Assembly (NCBI RefSeq): GCF_029887935.1
Contig: NZ_JARXRO010000016.1
Coordinates: 78,281 to 142,280, forward strand
Direction: 5' to 3'
Origin: Luteimonas kalidii
GTDB taxonomy: Bacteria; Pseudomonadota; Gammaproteobacteria; Xanthomonadales; Xanthomonadaceae
Length of the DNA stretch: 64,000 bases
The first letter of the stretch is position 1; each line of letters starts with the position of its first letter. The position numbers were made by a program, and so were the translations under genes. Of this stretch, positions 29,373 through 39,694 are shown piece after piece. The notes below the pieces were generated by a model. The model made no database searches, was not told where the DNA came from, and worked only from the letters and a program-made list of their open reading frames with translations.

Positions 29373-30311
29373 TCAGTAGCCGGCGGTGTCCAAGGCCCGG
29401 GTGGCGACGGCGCGTCCGACGTCGATCAGTTCGGCCGCGCGCCAGAATTCATAGAACTGGCACACGTCGCGCGGAATCCGGATCAGCAGCTCGGGCGGGT
29501 CCAGCGCCAGCTGCACGCGCGCGATCTGTGCCTGCATCGTGTCCAGCGAGCGCGACATGATCTCGGGCAGGCCCATGCGCAGCGCGTCGCGGTCCTCGGG
29601 GCTGTCGCGGCCCTCGGCCACGCGTTCGACCGCGCGCTCGAGCCAGTCGCCCACCCGTCCCGCCAGCCCCGGCTCACGCGCCGCGGCCTGGGGCCGGGCC
29701 GGCTCGCCGGGCGGGCGATTGGGCCAGCCATGCATGTCGACCGCGACCAGCCGGTGCGCATCCGACAGCCGGGTGGCCGCGATCGGCAGCGGCGCCAGCA
29801 GGCCGCCGTCGACCAGGGCGCGGCCGTTGACCCGGTGCGGCGTGAACAGGCCGGGGATCGCGAACGAGGCGCGCAGCGCATCCCACAGCCGCCCGTCGCG
29901 GATCCAGACTTCGCGCTGGCGCTGCAGGTCGACCGCGACCGCGGTGAATTCCACCGGCAGCGACTCGATCAGCGGGTCGCCGACCTCCTCGCGCATCGCC
30001 TCGACCAGGCGCTGGCCGCGCAGCAGCCCGCTGCGGCGCCAGCCCGGGTCCAGCAGGCGCAGGAAATCGCGCCGGGACATCGCCCGCAGGCGCTCGTCGA
30101 ACGCGCGCAGCCGGCCGGCGGCGAAGATGCCGCCCACCAGCGCACCGCTCGACGATCCGCACACCGCATCGATGCGGAAGCCGCGCTCTTCCAGCACCTC
30201 GATCACGCCGATCTGGGCCAGCCCGCGCGCGCCGCCCGCGCCCAGCACCAGGGCGATGCGCTCGCCGTCCGCCCGCGACCCTGCGGCGGGCACCTCGCCA
30301 ACCGACGTCAT
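29373..30311 (-). CDS. Patatin-like phospholipase (RssA type)
   Basis: The 312-residue protein carries the patatin catalytic set: oxyanion loop GAGGARGLAQIG (24-35), nucleophile elbow GSSSG (Ser54), and the catalytic Asp in DGG (Asp168), with RASFAIPGLFTPHRVNG between. Such enzymes hydrolyse acyl esters of phospholipids. No signal peptide is seen, so it is probably cytosolic or membrane-peripheral. Its ATG overlaps the stop of the upstream WYL regulator (ATGA), so both are translated together. The C-terminal 100 residues have no named domain. Confidence 0.88.
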   Translation of the reverse strand: MTSVGEVPAAGSRADGERIALVLGAGGARGLAQIGVIEVLEERGFRIDAVCGSSSGALVGGIFAAGRLRAFDERLRAMSRRDFLRLLDPGWRRSGLLRGQRLVEAMREEVGDPLIESLPVEFTAVAVDLQRQREVWIRDGRLWDALRASFAIPGLFTPHRVNGRALVDGGLLAPLPIAATRLSDAHRLVAVDMHGWPNRPPGEPARPQAAAREPGLAGRVGDWLERAVERVAEGRDSPEDRDALRMGLPEIMSRSLDTMQAQIARVQLALDPPELLIRIPRDVCQFYEFWRAAELIDVGRAVATRALDTAGY

Positions 30312-31279
30312 CGGCGCTCGTAGTTCGACAGCGCCAGCTGCAGCAGCGACTTGGCCTGCTCGCGCAGCGCGGCGGGCTCCACGATCTCGGCATCGGCGCC
30401 GTAATGCAGCACGTCCATCAGCAGCTCGCGCGAGGCACTGTAGGGCAGCTTCAGCTCGTAGCGGCCGTCGGGCAGGTGGCGGCCCTGCTGCTGCGAATGC
30501 CAGTGTTCGTCGGCCACCCAGCGTGCGGCCTTGGCGCTGAACACGATGGTGGCGATGCCCTTGGGCGGCCCGGAGAAGATGCCGTAGCTGCCGGCCAGGT
30601 GGGTATCGAGTTCGGTCTCCGCGACGTCGCGCGCGGCGGCGTCCAGCAACCGCGCCGCGCCCACGCGGTCGACCGAGAAGCTGCGCAGCGCGTCGCGCTC
30701 GTTGTCCCAGGCGTCGAGGTACCAGTTGTCGCGGTAGTGGGTGATGCGCTGGGGCGACACCGTGCGCCGGGTCTTCTCGTCGGTGGAGCGGGCGCGGTAG
30801 TCGAACGCCAGCTGCTTGCGCTGCAGCACCGCCGAACACACGGTACGGAACGCGTGCTCGTCCATCCGCCGGCCGCGGTGCGGGATCACGCGCACCCGTT
30901 CCACCGGCCAGTGCTTGCCGGCCGAATGTTCGTCGAGCAGCTTGTCGATGCGCGCCTGCAGTGGCGCCAGCGCGCTCGACAGCACCCCGCCGCCGCTGCG
31001 CGCCAGCAGTTGCTGGGCCGCCAGCAGCGCGTGGAGTTCGTCGGAATTGAGCCACAGGCCCGGCAGTTCGAAGCGCCCCCCTTCCTCCGCGTCGTAGCGG
31101 AACCCTGCCTCGCCGTCGCCCACCACCGGCGCCATCAGCGCATCGCGCAGGAAGGCCAGGTCGCGGTAGACGGTGGCGCGGGAGCACTCGAGTTCCTCCT
31201 GCAGCCGCGCGACCGTCACCGGATAGCGCGAGGTCTTGAGGATGCGGTGCAGCGAGAGGATGCGTTCGTATCGGTCCAT
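30308..31279 (-). CDS. WYL domain transcriptional regulator (YafY family)
   Basis: The 323-residue regulator has an N-terminal HTH_11 winged helix (about 1-65: RYERILSLHRILKTSRYPVTVARLQEEL, CSRATVYRDLAFLRD) and a WYL ligand-binding domain (about 140-225), where the usual triad appears as WYLDAWD in the strand HYRDNWYLDAWDNERDALRSF. A WCX C-terminal extension follows. WYL domains often bind nucleic acids or nucleotides. It is coupled to the patatin gene by ATGA and divergent from the SLC13 transporter; the 213-base gap between them holds a perfect hairpin, a possible operator. Confidence 0.9.
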   Translation of the reverse strand: MDRYERILSLHRILKTSRYPVTVARLQEELECSRATVYRDLAFLRDALMAPVVGDGEAGFRYDAEEGGRFELPGLWLNSDELHALLAAQQLLARSGGGVLSSALAPLQARIDKLLDEHSAGKHWPVERVRVIPHRGRRMDEHAFRTVCSAVLQRKQLAFDYRARSTDEKTRRTVSPQRITHYRDNWYLDAWDNERDALRSFSVDRVGAARLLDAAARDVAETELDTHLAGSYGIFSGPPKGIATIVFSAKAARWVADEHWHSQQQGRHLPDGRYELKLPYSASRELLMDVLHYGADAEIVEPAALREQAKSLLQLALSNYERR

Positions 31280-31306
31280 GGACCGGATTATGCGCCTGTC
31301 GGGCGT

Positions 31307-31330
31307 GCAGGCGCCGCCTGCGGCGCCTGC
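31307..31330. promoter_or_regulatory. 10-bp inverted repeat in WYL/SLC13 divergent region
   Basis: GCAGGCGCCG, CCTG, CGGCGCCTGC: exact 10-base arms, 28 bases upstream of the WYL start and about 160 upstream of the transporter. It could be an operator for the WYL protein or a transcript structure. Confidence 0.4.
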
Positions 31331-31492
31331 CCGGCGAGGCGGGATTGCAGGCGCGCGGCCGCGGTCCCACCATGTGCCCCGGACTTCCGCCATGGGGGAC
31401 AGGCAGGGCGTGCAAGGCATCACGACATCGGCACGGGCGGCGCACGCCGCCCGTACGCGGGCACCGTGCCGCGCCGCCCACCGGAGTGCCGC

Positions 31493-33247
31493 ATGGCGCT
31501 GTGGCTGACGCTGGCCATCCTGGCCGGCGCCATCACCCTGTTCGTCACCGAGAAGCTGCGGGTCGACGTGGTGGCGCTGCTGGTGATGACGGCGCTGATG
31601 GTCACCGGCGTGCTGACCGTGCCCGAGGCGCTGTCGGGCTTCAGCAGCCAGGCCACGGTGATGGTCGCGGCCATGTTCGTGCTCAGCGCGGCGCTGCAGC
31701 GCAACGGCGCGCTGGTGGCCTTCGGCGACGTGCTGTCGAGGATCCGCTGGCAGTGGCTGTTCCTGCTGGTGATGCTGGTCCTGGTCTCGTGCGTGGCCGC
31801 CTTCGTCAACAACACCGCCACCGTGGCGGTATTCCTGCCGCTGGTGCTGGCCGCGAGCACGGCCAACCGCTGGGCGCCGTCGAAGTTCCTGATCCCGCTG
31901 TCGTACATGTCGCAGGCGGCCGGCGTGTGCACCCTGATCGGCACCTCGACCAACCTGCTGGTCGACGCGATGGCGCGCGAATCGGCGGGCATCGGCTTCA
32001 CCCTGTTCGAGTTTGCGCCGTTGGGCATCGTGTTCGTCGGCATCTGCATGCTGTATCTGATGACGGTCGGGCGCTGGCTGCTGCCCGACCGCGGAATCCC
32101 CGGCAGCGACGACAACGAACACGTCGGCCGCTACGTCGCCGAACTGCTGGTGCCCGCCGAATCCGACGCCGTCGGCCTGCGCCGCGACCAGGTGGTGCCG
32201 GCCAGCATCGACGATGCCACGCTGCTCGAAATCCTGCGCCAGGGGCGCGCGGTGCCTGGCGCCGACGCGGTGGTCGAGCCGGACGACCGGCTGCTGCTGC
32301 GCGGCGAATGGCGCCACATCGGGGCGGTGCGCAAGGCGCGGCGTCTGCGCTTCGACCACGTGGCGCGCGACCTCGATGGCGACATCACCGCCGAGCGCGT
32401 TCAGGTGGAGGCGATGGTGTCGCCCGGCTCGCACCTGATCGGCCACACCCTGGCCGGAATGCGCTTCGGCCACATGTACCGGACCCGCGTGCAGGGCATC
32501 CATCGACGCCTGCTGGACATCCGCCAGCCGCTCGACCACGTCGAGCTCACCGTCGGCGACGTGCTGCTGCTGGACGCGCCCGAGACCGCGATCGAGGACC
32601 TGCGCGCGGACAAGGGCATGATCGTCCTGGGCACGCGCAAGGAAGTGAAGGTCGACGTGTTCCGCGCGCTGATGTCGGTGCTGATCATGGTCGCCACGAT
32701 CGGCGTGGTGGCGCTGGGCTGGCTGTCGATCGTGGTCGCGGCGCTGATCGGATGCGCGGCGCTGCTCGTGTTCCGGCTGATCGAACCGGACGAGGCCTAC
32801 CGCGCGATCGACTGGCGCGTGATCCTGCTGCTGGCCGGCATCATCCCGCTCGGAGTGGCGCTGCAGAAGAGTGGCGGCGCGGCACTGGCGGCGGAGGCCA
32901 TGATCGGCACGCTCGGCCATTTCGGCCCCCTGGCCGCGCTGGCGGCGATCTACCTGATGACCGCGATCGCCACCGAATTCATGAGCAACAACGCCTCCGC
33001 GGTGCTGGTGGTGCCGATCGCGCTGGCCGCGGCCGAATCGCTGGGCGTAGACCCCAAGCCGCTGCTGGTGGCGGTGGCGTTCGCCGCCTCGACCAGCTTC
33101 GCCACCCCGATCAGCTACCAGACCAACACCATGGTCTTCACCGCGGGCGGCTACCGGTTCTCCGATTTCGTACGCATCGGCGTGCCCCTCAACATCGTGT
33201 TCTGCACCGCCGCCATCCTGCTGATCCCACGCTTCTTTCCGTTCTGA
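31493..33247 (+). CDS. SLC13/DASS family anion permease with TrkA-C domains
   Basis: The 584-residue membrane protein has N- and C-terminal blocks of about five helices each with the family's SNNxxA-like motifs (AAFVNNTATVAVFLP and TEFMSNNASAVLVVP) and the matching GTSTNLLV and FATPISYQTNTMV loops. In between lie two TrkA-C (RCK_C) modules at about 215-270 and 300-370, typical of bacterial YfbS-like members. Substrates in the family are sulfate, dicarboxylates or other anions, and cannot be told here. GGAG lies six bases before ATG 31493. The gene is divergent from the WYL regulator. Confidence 0.9.
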   Translation: MALWLTLAILAGAITLFVTEKLRVDVVALLVMTALMVTGVLTVPEALSGFSSQATVMVAAMFVLSAALQRNGALVAFGDVLSRIRWQWLFLLVMLVLVSCVAAFVNNTATVAVFLPLVLAASTANRWAPSKFLIPLSYMSQAAGVCTLIGTSTNLLVDAMARESAGIGFTLFEFAPLGIVFVGICMLYLMTVGRWLLPDRGIPGSDDNEHVGRYVAELLVPAESDAVGLRRDQVVPASIDDATLLEILRQGRAVPGADAVVEPDDRLLLRGEWRHIGAVRKARRLRFDHVARDLDGDITAERVQVEAMVSPGSHLIGHTLAGMRFGHMYRTRVQGIHRRLLDIRQPLDHVELTVGDVLLLDAPETAIEDLRADKGMIVLGTRKEVKVDVFRALMSVLIMVATIGVVALGWLSIVVAALIGCAALLVFRLIEPDEAYRAIDWRVILLLAGIIPLGVALQKSGGAALAAEAMIGTLGHFGPLAALAAIYLMTAIATEFMSNNASAVLVVPIALAAAESLGVDPKPLLVAVAFAASTSFATPISYQTNTMVFTAGGYRFSDFVRIGVPLNIVFCTAAILLIPRFFPF

Positions 33248-33401
33248 CGCGCCGGCGCCGCTACGGGCGGCCGCACGGCCGACGCCCGAGCCACACGTCC
33301 GACCGGAGGCTCGGCGCGCTCACGTGCACGGGTGTTCAGCGAGCTGGGGGCAGCGCGCGGCATAATGTCGCGGAAACGTTTACAGCCCCGGATCCCCACT
33401 G

Positions 33402-34085
33402 ATGCTCGCCAGCTGGTGGCTGGCCGTGATCGGCCTGCCCGTGTTCATGCAGCCCCTGCCCGACGCGCCGGACCTGCCGGCCGCGATCGCGGTCGCCTCC
33501 GGGCAGGTCTCGCTGCGCCAGCCGTGCCTGCAGCTGCGCTGCCCGGGGCGTGAATGGCAGGCGGACCGGCCAGGCCGGATGGTCGCAGGGACGGCGGCGC
33601 CCGGGGTGATCTCGCCGATCGCGCCCCTGCGGCTGCCACAGCTGGCCACGCGGCGCTACATCGGGCTGCACTCGCCGGCCTCCCGGCGCGACTGGTTCTA
33701 CTCGACCGGCGGCGACGCGCTCGTGGCCACGCGCTACGGGCTGGAGGCCGTACGTGGCCCCGACACCCGGGTACAGGTCGAATTCGGGACCGGCTACCGG
33801 CTGCAGCCGTATGCGGACTACGGGACCGCGGCCCAGGGTCCGGTGGCGTCCGGGCAGCTGCGACTCTCGCAGCGGCTCGGGGAGCGGGCCGCGTTGAGCC
33901 AGCAGGTGCGGGTCGAACGCGGGCGCGAGAATGCCTTCGTGCGGCAGACGATCGGACTCGACCTGCAGCTGGACCCGCAATGGTCGCTGCTCGGCGACCT
34001 GGAGCTGCGCCACGACACCGCCGGCAACGGCGGTGAAGGCCATACCGATCGCGAAGGTTCGGTGCGGTTGCAGTACGCATTCTGA
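33402..34085 (+). CDS. Putative outer-membrane beta-barrel protein
   Basis: The 227-residue protein has a short N-terminal hydrophobic stretch that may be a signal peptide, a central segment with aromatic Tyr/Trp residues (RDWFYSTGGDALVATRYGLEAV), and alternating beta-strand-like sequence to a terminal Phe (SVRLQYAF), the usual outer membrane protein C-terminal signature. The repeated pattern of strands (VQVEFGTGYRLQPYADYG, SGQLRLSQRLGERAALSQQVRVERG) fits a small barrel. I do not recognise a family with confidence; DUF481-type barrels are the nearest in style. No neighbour suggests a role. Confidence 0.6.
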   Translation: MLASWWLAVIGLPVFMQPLPDAPDLPAAIAVASGQVSLRQPCLQLRCPGREWQADRPGRMVAGTAAPGVISPIAPLRLPQLATRRYIGLHSPASRRDWFYSTGGDALVATRYGLEAVRGPDTRVQVEFGTGYRLQPYADYGTAAQGPVASGQLRLSQRLGERAALSQQVRVERGRENAFVRQTIGLDLQLDPQWSLLGDLELRHDTAGNGGEGHTDREGSVRLQYAF

Positions 34086-34203
34086 GGTGGCCTGCCGCCG
34101 GCTCCGGCGGCAGCGCGCGACGGACACCATGCGACGCGGCCCCACGGGCCCGGATCCACCGCCCGGCATCGCGATCGCCAGCGCGCACGCCGGCCGCGAC
34201 GGC

Positions 34204-35142
34204 TCAGCCGGGGATCGCCCCCGGCGCCGGCAGGTCGAGCAGTCCGAGCAGTTCGCCCGCGCCCTGTGCGAACAGTCCGCGCGCCGCTTCGCGTCCGAGG
34301 GCGTCGGGATCGTGGCCCGAGACCTCGACCCGGACGAGACGCCCGTCGCCGGCGCTGCCGACCAGTCCCAGCAGTTCGAGCCCGGACCCGCCCTCCCGCG
34401 CGAAGGCGGCCACCGGGACATGGCAGCTGCCGTGGAGGGCACGGTTCATCGCGCGCTCGGCCTCCACGCAGCGGCGGGTGGTCGCATCGTTGAGCGGTGC
34501 CAGCAGGCGGTGCGTGGCCGCATCGCCGTCGCGGGTCTCGATCGCGATCGCGCCCTGCGCCGGCGCCGGCAGCCAGTCGGGCGGATCGAGCCGGGCGCGG
34601 ATGCGCGCCTCCAGGCCGAGCCGCTGGAGGCCGGCGCAGGCGAGCACGATCGCGTCGTATTCCCCGCCGTCCAGCCGCGCCAGGCGGGTGTTGACGTTGC
34701 CGCGCAGGTCGCGCAACTCCAGGTCGGGCCGTCGCGCGCGCAGCAGCGCTTGGCGCCGCAGCGAGGAGGTGCCGACCCGCGCGCCGTGGGGCAGCGCGTC
34801 CAGGGCCTCGAAGCGGCTGCTGACGAACGCGTCGGCCGGATCGCCGCGCGCCAGGATGGCGGCCAGCGCGAAGCCCGGCTCCAGCGTCATCGGCACGTCC
34901 TTGAGCGAATGCACCGCGCAGTCGGCCTCGCCGCGCTGCATGGCGACCTCCAGCTCCTTGAGGAACAGGCCCTTGCCGCCGATCGCGGCGAGCGAGCGGT
35001 CCAGCACCTCGTCGCCGCGGGTGCTCAGCGGCACCAGTGCCACCTCCAGGCCCGGATGCGCCTCGCGCAGGCGCCGGGCCACATGCTCGGTCTGCCACAG
35101 GGCCAGCGGGCTCTTGCGGGTGGCGATGCGCAATCGTTCCAT
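34204..35142 (-). CDS. hemC: Hydroxymethylbilane synthase (porphobilinogen deaminase)
   Basis: The 312-residue enzyme polymerises four porphobilinogens into hydroxymethylbilane in heme synthesis. Key features are [10 protein letters not shown] at the start, catalytic Asp82 in HSLKDVP, the Arg-rich substrate contacts [11 protein letters not shown] and [13 protein letters not shown], and the dipyrromethane cofactor Cys240 in ALHGSCHVP. The length is normal. The LytTR regulator gene lies 59 bases upstream on the same strand, so co-transcription is likely, as in algR-hemC of Pseudomonas. hemD is not present downstream. Confidence 0.95.
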   Translation of the reverse strand: MERLRIATRKSPLALWQTEHVARRLREAHPGLEVALVPLSTRGDEVLDRSLAAIGGKGLFLKELEVAMQRGEADCAVHSLKDVPMTLEPGFALAAILARGDPADAFVSSRFEALDALPHGARVGTSSLRRQALLRARRPDLELRDLRGNVNTRLARLDGGEYDAIVLACAGLQRLGLEARIRARLDPPDWLPAPAQGAIAIETRDGDAATHRLLAPLNDATTRRCVEAERAMNRALHGSCHVPVAAFAREGGSGLELLGLVGSAGDGRLVRVEVSGHDPDALGREAARGLFAQGAGELLGLLDLPAPGAIPG

Positions 35143-35201
35143 GCGCGCATTATCCCGTACCCGTGGCGCAGCGTGGCCCGGGCACGATCGTGTCCCGCGG
35201 G

Positions 35202-35933
35202 CTAGAGCTGGCGGACGGTCTCGCGCAGCTGGGACACGCAGCGGCGGCTGACTTCCAGCGGCCGGTCGCCGTGGCGCAGGATCGCATGCACGTGGCCGTC
35301 CAGGCCGCGCTTGAGCTCGACCAGCTCGTGCCGCGCGACCAGGCAATTGCGGTGGATGCGCACGAAGCGGTCCCCGAACTCGTCCTCCAGCGACTTGAGC
35401 GACTCCTCGATCAGATCCTCGCCGCGCGCGTGGTGGACCACCACGTACTTCTCCTCCGCCTGCAGGTAGCGCACGTCGTCGACCGGGATCAGGCGCAGGC
35501 TCCCGCGCAGGCGCGCGCACAGGTGGGTACGGCGCTTGCCGCCGCCACCCGGAGCCTCTCCCGCGTGCCGCGCCGCGGACAGCGCACGCGCGCGCTGCAG
35601 CGCCGATGCCAGGCGTTCGGGGCGCACCGGCTTGACCAGGTAGTCCACCGCCTCGGCATCGAAGGCCGACAGCGCATGGGCATCGTAGGCGGTACAGAAC
35701 ACCACCACCGGGCGCGGTTCGAACGCGCGCAGGTGGCGCGCCACTTCCAGCCCGTCGATCCCGGGCATGGCGATGTCCAGCAGCACCAGTTCCGGATCGT
35801 GCGCGGCGCAGGCGTGCAGCGCTTCGTGGCCGTCGCCGACCTCGGCCACGACCTCCACTCCCGGCTCATCGGCCAGCAGCGTGCGCAGCCGTTCGCGGGC
35901 AAGCGGTTCGTCGTCGGCGATGACGATCTTCAC
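35202..35933 (-). CDS. LytTR response regulator (AlgR-like)
   Basis: The 243-residue protein has a receiver domain (1-120) with [10 protein letters not shown], phosphoacceptor Asp in [15 protein letters not shown] (near 53) and Lys in [14 protein letters not shown] LytTR DNA-binding domain follows at about 140-243 ([37 protein letters not shown]). This is the AlgR/LytR class. GTG 35933 fits the family N-terminus; an in-frame ATG at 35972 would add 13 residues (MPAGSRPAGPDAP), and neither has a convincing Shine-Dalgarno. No LytS/AlgZ-like histidine kinase is adjacent, so it is an orphan here. Confidence 0.9.
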   Translation of the reverse strand: MKIVIADDEPLARERLRTLLADEPGVEVVAEVGDGHEALHACAAHDPELVLLDIAMPGIDGLEVARHLRAFEPRPVVVFCTAYDAHALSAFDAEAVDYLVKPVRPERLASALQRARALSAARHAGEAPGGGGKRRTHLCARLRGSLRLIPVDDVRYLQAEEKYVVVHHARGEDLIEESLKSLEDEFGDRFVRIHRNCLVARHELVELKRGLDGHVHAILRHGDRPLEVSRRCVSQLRETVRQL

Positions 35934-36093
35934 TGGGGCATCCGGTCCAGCGGGGCGAGATCCCGCAGGCATGGTAGCCGCGGTTCCCCGCCGACACCAT
36001 CGACGGCTTCCCGCCGACCGCGCCCAACCGCGCCCCACGCCCCACCCCCGGATCCCGCAGCGATGGACCGGTCCGCGGGGCGCCCGCCATCGA

Positions 36094-36780
36094 TCAGGCC
36101 GCGGCGATCCGGCGCGACATCCAGTCGCCGAGGTCGCGGATCTCCTCCAGGCACACCGAATGCGGGATCGGATAACGGTGGAACTCGACCTCGAAGCCGT
36201 GGCCGCGCATCCACGCCGCGCTCTGCTCGCCGGCGGCGAACGGAACCACCGGGTCCTGGGAGCCGTGGCCCATGAACAGCGGCTGCGAGGTCGCCGCGGA
36301 GGCCAGCGCGCCGGCGGCCTCGTGCATGGACGGCAGGTAGGTCGACAGCCCCACCAGGCCCGCCAGCGGCACCGCGCGGCGCAGGCCCGCGGCCAGGGTG
36401 ACCGCGCCGCCCTGCGAGAACCCCGCCAGGAAGATGCGCGCGGGCGGGATGCCGCGCGCGACCTCGCGCTCGATGAGCGCGTCCACCTGCACCACCGATT
36501 CGGCCACGCCCGCTGCATCGGCGCGGTTGGCGAGGTCGAAGTCGCGGATGTCGTACCAGGCGCGCATGCGCGTGCCGTTGTTGATCGTCACCGCACGCAC
36601 CGGCGCATGCGGGAACACGAAGCGCATCGCCGGCCAGTCGCGCCGCACCAGTTCAGGCAGGATCGGCACGAAGTCGCTGCCGTCGGCGCCAAGCCCGTGC
36701 AGCCACAGCACGCTCCATTCCGGCGCCGCGCCGGTCTCGCGTTCGATCGCTTCAAGCAAGGCGTGTTCGCCCTTGGACAT
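36094..36780 (-). CDS. Alpha/beta-hydrolase carboxylesterase
   Basis: The 228-residue cytosolic esterase belongs to the phospholipase/carboxylesterase family (Pseudomonas EstB and acyl-protein thioesterase type). The catalytic triad is Ser122 in GFSQGG, Asp176 in GSQDPVVP and His207 in IPHSV. The oxyanion motif is LHGLGADGSDF. Preferred substrates are short- to medium-chain esters. ATG 36780 begins the conserved part; the frame is open a little further upstream. The gene lies between the LytTR regulator and glnE on the same strand with 63 bases to glnE. Confidence 0.92.
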   Translation of the reverse strand: MSKGEHALLEAIERETGAAPEWSVLWLHGLGADGSDFVPILPELVRRDWPAMRFVFPHAPVRAVTINNGTRMRAWYDIRDFDLANRADAAGVAESVVQVDALIEREVARGIPPARIFLAGFSQGGAVTLAAGLRRAVPLAGLVGLSTYLPSMHEAAGALASAATSQPLFMGHGSQDPVVPFAAGEQSAAWMRGHGFEVEFHRYPIPHSVCLEEIRDLGDWMSRRIAAA

Positions 36781-36843
36781 GCACGTTCCCGGAGATCGCG
36801 GTGGACGCGGCAATATACCGCGCGCCCACGGCGGCGCCGGGGG

Positions 36844-39633
36844 TCAGTCGACCGGGCCGTAGCGTCGCCAGGCCCCGGCCACCGCCGCGCGCGCCGTCTC
36901 GAGTGCGGCATCGTGCGGGACCAGCCGCGAACGCCGGTCGAGCGTGCAGTCCAGGCCCGCGGCCACCAGCCAGGCATGGGCGTCGCGCAAGGCGTCGACG
37001 GCGGCCTCCGGCAACACGCGCGCCGTCGCCAGCGCATCGAGCAACGGCCGCGTGGCGCGCGGCACCAGCAGCGCAGGATGCGTGGCCGCCTCGCGCAGCA
37101 CCAGGTACTGGAGCAGGAATTCCAGGTCGACCAGGCCGCCATCGCCCTGCTTGAGGTCGAACAGGGTGTCGGTGCTGCGGTCGAGTTCGCCGCGCATGCG
37201 CAGGCGCATCGACGCCACGTCCCCGCGCAGCCGCGCCGGATCCCGCTCGCGCGCCAGGGTGTCGCCACGGATGCGTTCGAACGCCTCCGCCAGTGCCTCG
37301 CCGCCGGCGATGAAACGCGCGCGCACCAGCGCCTGGTGTTCCCAGGTCCAGGCGCGCTCGTGCTGGTATTCGTCGTAGCTGGCGAGCGTGGAGACCAGCA
37401 GGCCCTGGCCGCCGTCGGGGCGCAGACGCACGTCCACGTCGTACAGCCGACCGCCGCCGGTGACCGCGCCGAGCAGGGCGACGATCTTCTGCGCCAGGCG
37501 CGCGAACCAGCGCGGCGCGTCGAGCGGGCGCGCACCGCCGGACTGCGCGTCGGGCGGCGCGTCGTACAGGAACACCAGGTCGAGGTCGGAGCCGAACCCC
37601 AGTTCCTCGCCCCCGAGGCTGCCGTAGCCGAGCACGGCGAAACCCGCGCCCGGGATCGCGCCGTGCGCGCGTTCGAGTTCGCGCCAGGCCAGCACCAGCA
37701 CCGTGCCGACCACCGCATCGGCCAGCCAGGCCAGCTGCCGGGTGCTGTCGCAGGCGGGCTGGCGGCGGTCGAGGGTGGCCAGGGCGATGCGGAAGCTGAG
37801 CTGCTGGCGCACCTCGTTGAGCGCGAACAGCGCCGCCTCGGTCTCCATGCCGCGCGCCGGCGCACAGGCCTGCGCGAACAGCTCGCGCTGCGGCAGCGGG
37901 CCTTCGGCGCGCGCGTCGAGCAGTTCGTCCAGCAGCAGCGGATGCGCGGCCAGGCGTTCGGCGAGCAATGCGCTGCGGGTGACCAGGTCCACCAGCCGCG
38001 CCAGTACCGCCGGCTGCTCGTCGAGCAGGGCCAGGTAGCTCGCGCGGCGCAGGATGTTGTGCAGCAGCGACAGCAGGCGGCGGATCGCCTGCAGCGGGCG
38101 GTCGGCCGGCGCCGAGGCCTGCAGCAGTACCGGCATCACCCGGTCCAGGCGTGTGCGGGTGGCATCGGACAGTTCGCGCACGCTGGGCGAGCGCGCGAAG
38201 TCGCGCAGCGCGGCGTCGACCTCCGGCGCTGCCTGGAAGCCGGCCGCCGCCAGCGCCTGTGCGCTGCCGCCCTCGGGCAGCGCGCGCCAGTAGGCGGTGA
38301 TGTCGTCGGCGACCGCCGGCTGCTGTTCGCGCTGCGAGAGCAGCGCATCGAACTCGCTCGAGACGTGCGCGCGATGGGCGGCGATCTCCTGCGCCAGTGC
38401 GTCCCAGTCGCGATACCCCAGGGCCACCGCGATCCGGGCGCGTTCCAGCGGCGATTCCGGCAGGGCGTGCGTCTGCGCGTCGTGCAGCATCTGCAGCCGG
38501 TTCTCGAGCCGGCGCAGGAAGCGGTAGTCGCCGGCCAGTCCGGCAGCGGCGTCCGGCTCGACCTGGCCTGCCTTGCACAGCGCCTCCAGCGCGGGCAGCA
38601 GCCGCGGCTCGCGCAGCGAGGCCTCGCGCCCGCCGCGGATCAGCTGCAGCGCCTGGGCCAGGAATTCGATCTCGCGGATGCCGCCGGGACCGCGCTTGAT
38701 GTCGTCGGCCAGTTCCTTGCGCGCCACCTCGGCGGCGATCATCGCCTTCATCGCGCGCAGGCCGTCGAGCGCGCCGAAATCGAGGTAGCGCCGGTACACG
38801 AAGGGCCGCAGCGTGTGCAGGAACCGACGGCCGGCCTCGACGTCGCCGGCGACCGGACGCGCCTTCTGCCATGCGTAGCGCTCCCAGTCACGGCCCTCGC
38901 GCTGGAAGTACTGCTCCATCGCGGCGAAGCTCATCGCCACCCGCCCGGCGTTGCCGAACGGGCGCAGCCGCAGGTCGACGCGGTGGCAGAAGCCGTCGAC
39001 GGTCGGCTCGTCCAGCAGCCTCGCCAGCTGCTGCCCGGCGCGGGCGAAATAATCCTCCGCCGCCAGCGGACGCACGCCGGTCTGCCCGGATTCGCCCCGG
39101 CTCTCGCCGCCGTGCTCGTAGGCGTAGACCAGGTCGATGTCGGAACTGAAGTTCAGCTCCCCACCGCCGAGCTTGCCCATGCCGAACACGACCAGGCGCA
39201 CCGGCTGCCCCTCCGCATCGTGGACCACGCCGTGGCGACGCGCGAGGTCCTGTTCCACCGCCGCGAGTGCGAGCTGCAGGCAGGTGTCGGCCAGCTGCGT
39301 GGTGCCGGCGAGGGTGGCGTCCACATCGTCCAGGCCGAGCACGTCGCGCCAGACCAGGCGCGTGGACTCGGCCGTGCGGTAGCGGCGCAGCAGGCGTGGC
39401 CATGCGTCGCTGCTTCCGGGCTCGAGGGTCGGCGGCGACAGCGGCTGAGCACCGTCGTCCGCCGCCAGCCGTGCCAGCAGCTCGGGCTGGCGCACCAGCA
39501 CGTCGATTGCGAAGTCGCTGGCCACGGCGACCCGGCCGAGGCGCTCGCGCAGGCCGGCGTCGTCGGGGATCGCTTCGAAGCGCGCGAGCGCGCGTGCGGC
39601 GCGCGCGTCGATCTCGGGAGGGGCGGTGTCCAT
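36844..39633 (-). CDS. glnE: Glutamine synthetase adenylyltransferase/deadenylase
   Basis: The 929-residue bifunctional enzyme adds or removes AMP on glutamine synthetase to tune nitrogen assimilation. The two nucleotidyltransferase halves carry their own motifs: [18 protein letters not shown] in the N-terminal deadenylase domain and [18 protein letters not shown] in the C-terminal adenylyltransferase domain, each with the paired Asp. LRLRPFGN and [10 protein letters not shown] follow. Length is close to E. coli GlnE (946). The upstream frame extends to 39891 without support. A terminator lies immediately upstream, so glnE has its own promoter. Confidence 0.95.
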   Translation of the reverse strand: MDTAPPEIDARAARALARFEAIPDDAGLRERLGRVAVASDFAIDVLVRQPELLARLAADDGAQPLSPPTLEPGSSDAWPRLLRRYRTAESTRLVWRDVLGLDDVDATLAGTTQLADTCLQLALAAVEQDLARRHGVVHDAEGQPVRLVVFGMGKLGGGELNFSSDIDLVYAYEHGGESRGESGQTGVRPLAAEDYFARAGQQLARLLDEPTVDGFCHRVDLRLRPFGNAGRVAMSFAAMEQYFQREGRDWERYAWQKARPVAGDVEAGRRFLHTLRPFVYRRYLDFGALDGLRAMKAMIAAEVARKELADDIKRGPGGIREIEFLAQALQLIRGGREASLREPRLLPALEALCKAGQVEPDAAAGLAGDYRFLRRLENRLQMLHDAQTHALPESPLERARIAVALGYRDWDALAQEIAAHRAHVSSEFDALLSQREQQPAVADDITAYWRALPEGGSAQALAAAGFQAAPEVDAALRDFARSPSVRELSDATRTRLDRVMPVLLQASAPADRPLQAIRRLLSLLHNILRRASYLALLDEQPAVLARLVDLVTRSALLAERLAAHPLLLDELLDARAEGPLPQRELFAQACAPARGMETEAALFALNEVRQQLSFRIALATLDRRQPACDSTRQLAWLADAVVGTVLVLAWRELERAHGAIPGAGFAVLGYGSLGGEELGFGSDLDLVFLYDAPPDAQSGGARPLDAPRWFARLAQKIVALLGAVTGGGRLYDVDVRLRPDGGQGLLVSTLASYDEYQHERAWTWEHQALVRARFIAGGEALAEAFERIRGDTLARERDPARLRGDVASMRLRMRGELDRSTDTLFDLKQGDGGLVDLEFLLQYLVLREAATHPALLVPRATRPLLDALATARVLPEAAVDALRDAHAWLVAAGLDCTLDRRSRLVPHDAALETARAAVAGAWRRYGPVD

Positions 39634-39694
39634 GGCGCGATTGTGGCATCGCCCCCTGCCCCGGCACGCGCATGCTCCGCCGATGCACGGGCGT

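Noticed and set aside
29373..31481. 702-residue frame fusing patatin with a long N-terminal extension
   Set aside because: The extra part is an alternate-frame reading of the WYL gene; the two proteins overlap by only four bases.
31279..32920. Upstream extension of the WYL frame to 870 residues
   Set aside because: The extension runs antisense through the SLC13 transporter gene and is low-complexity; the HTH begins at ATG 31279.
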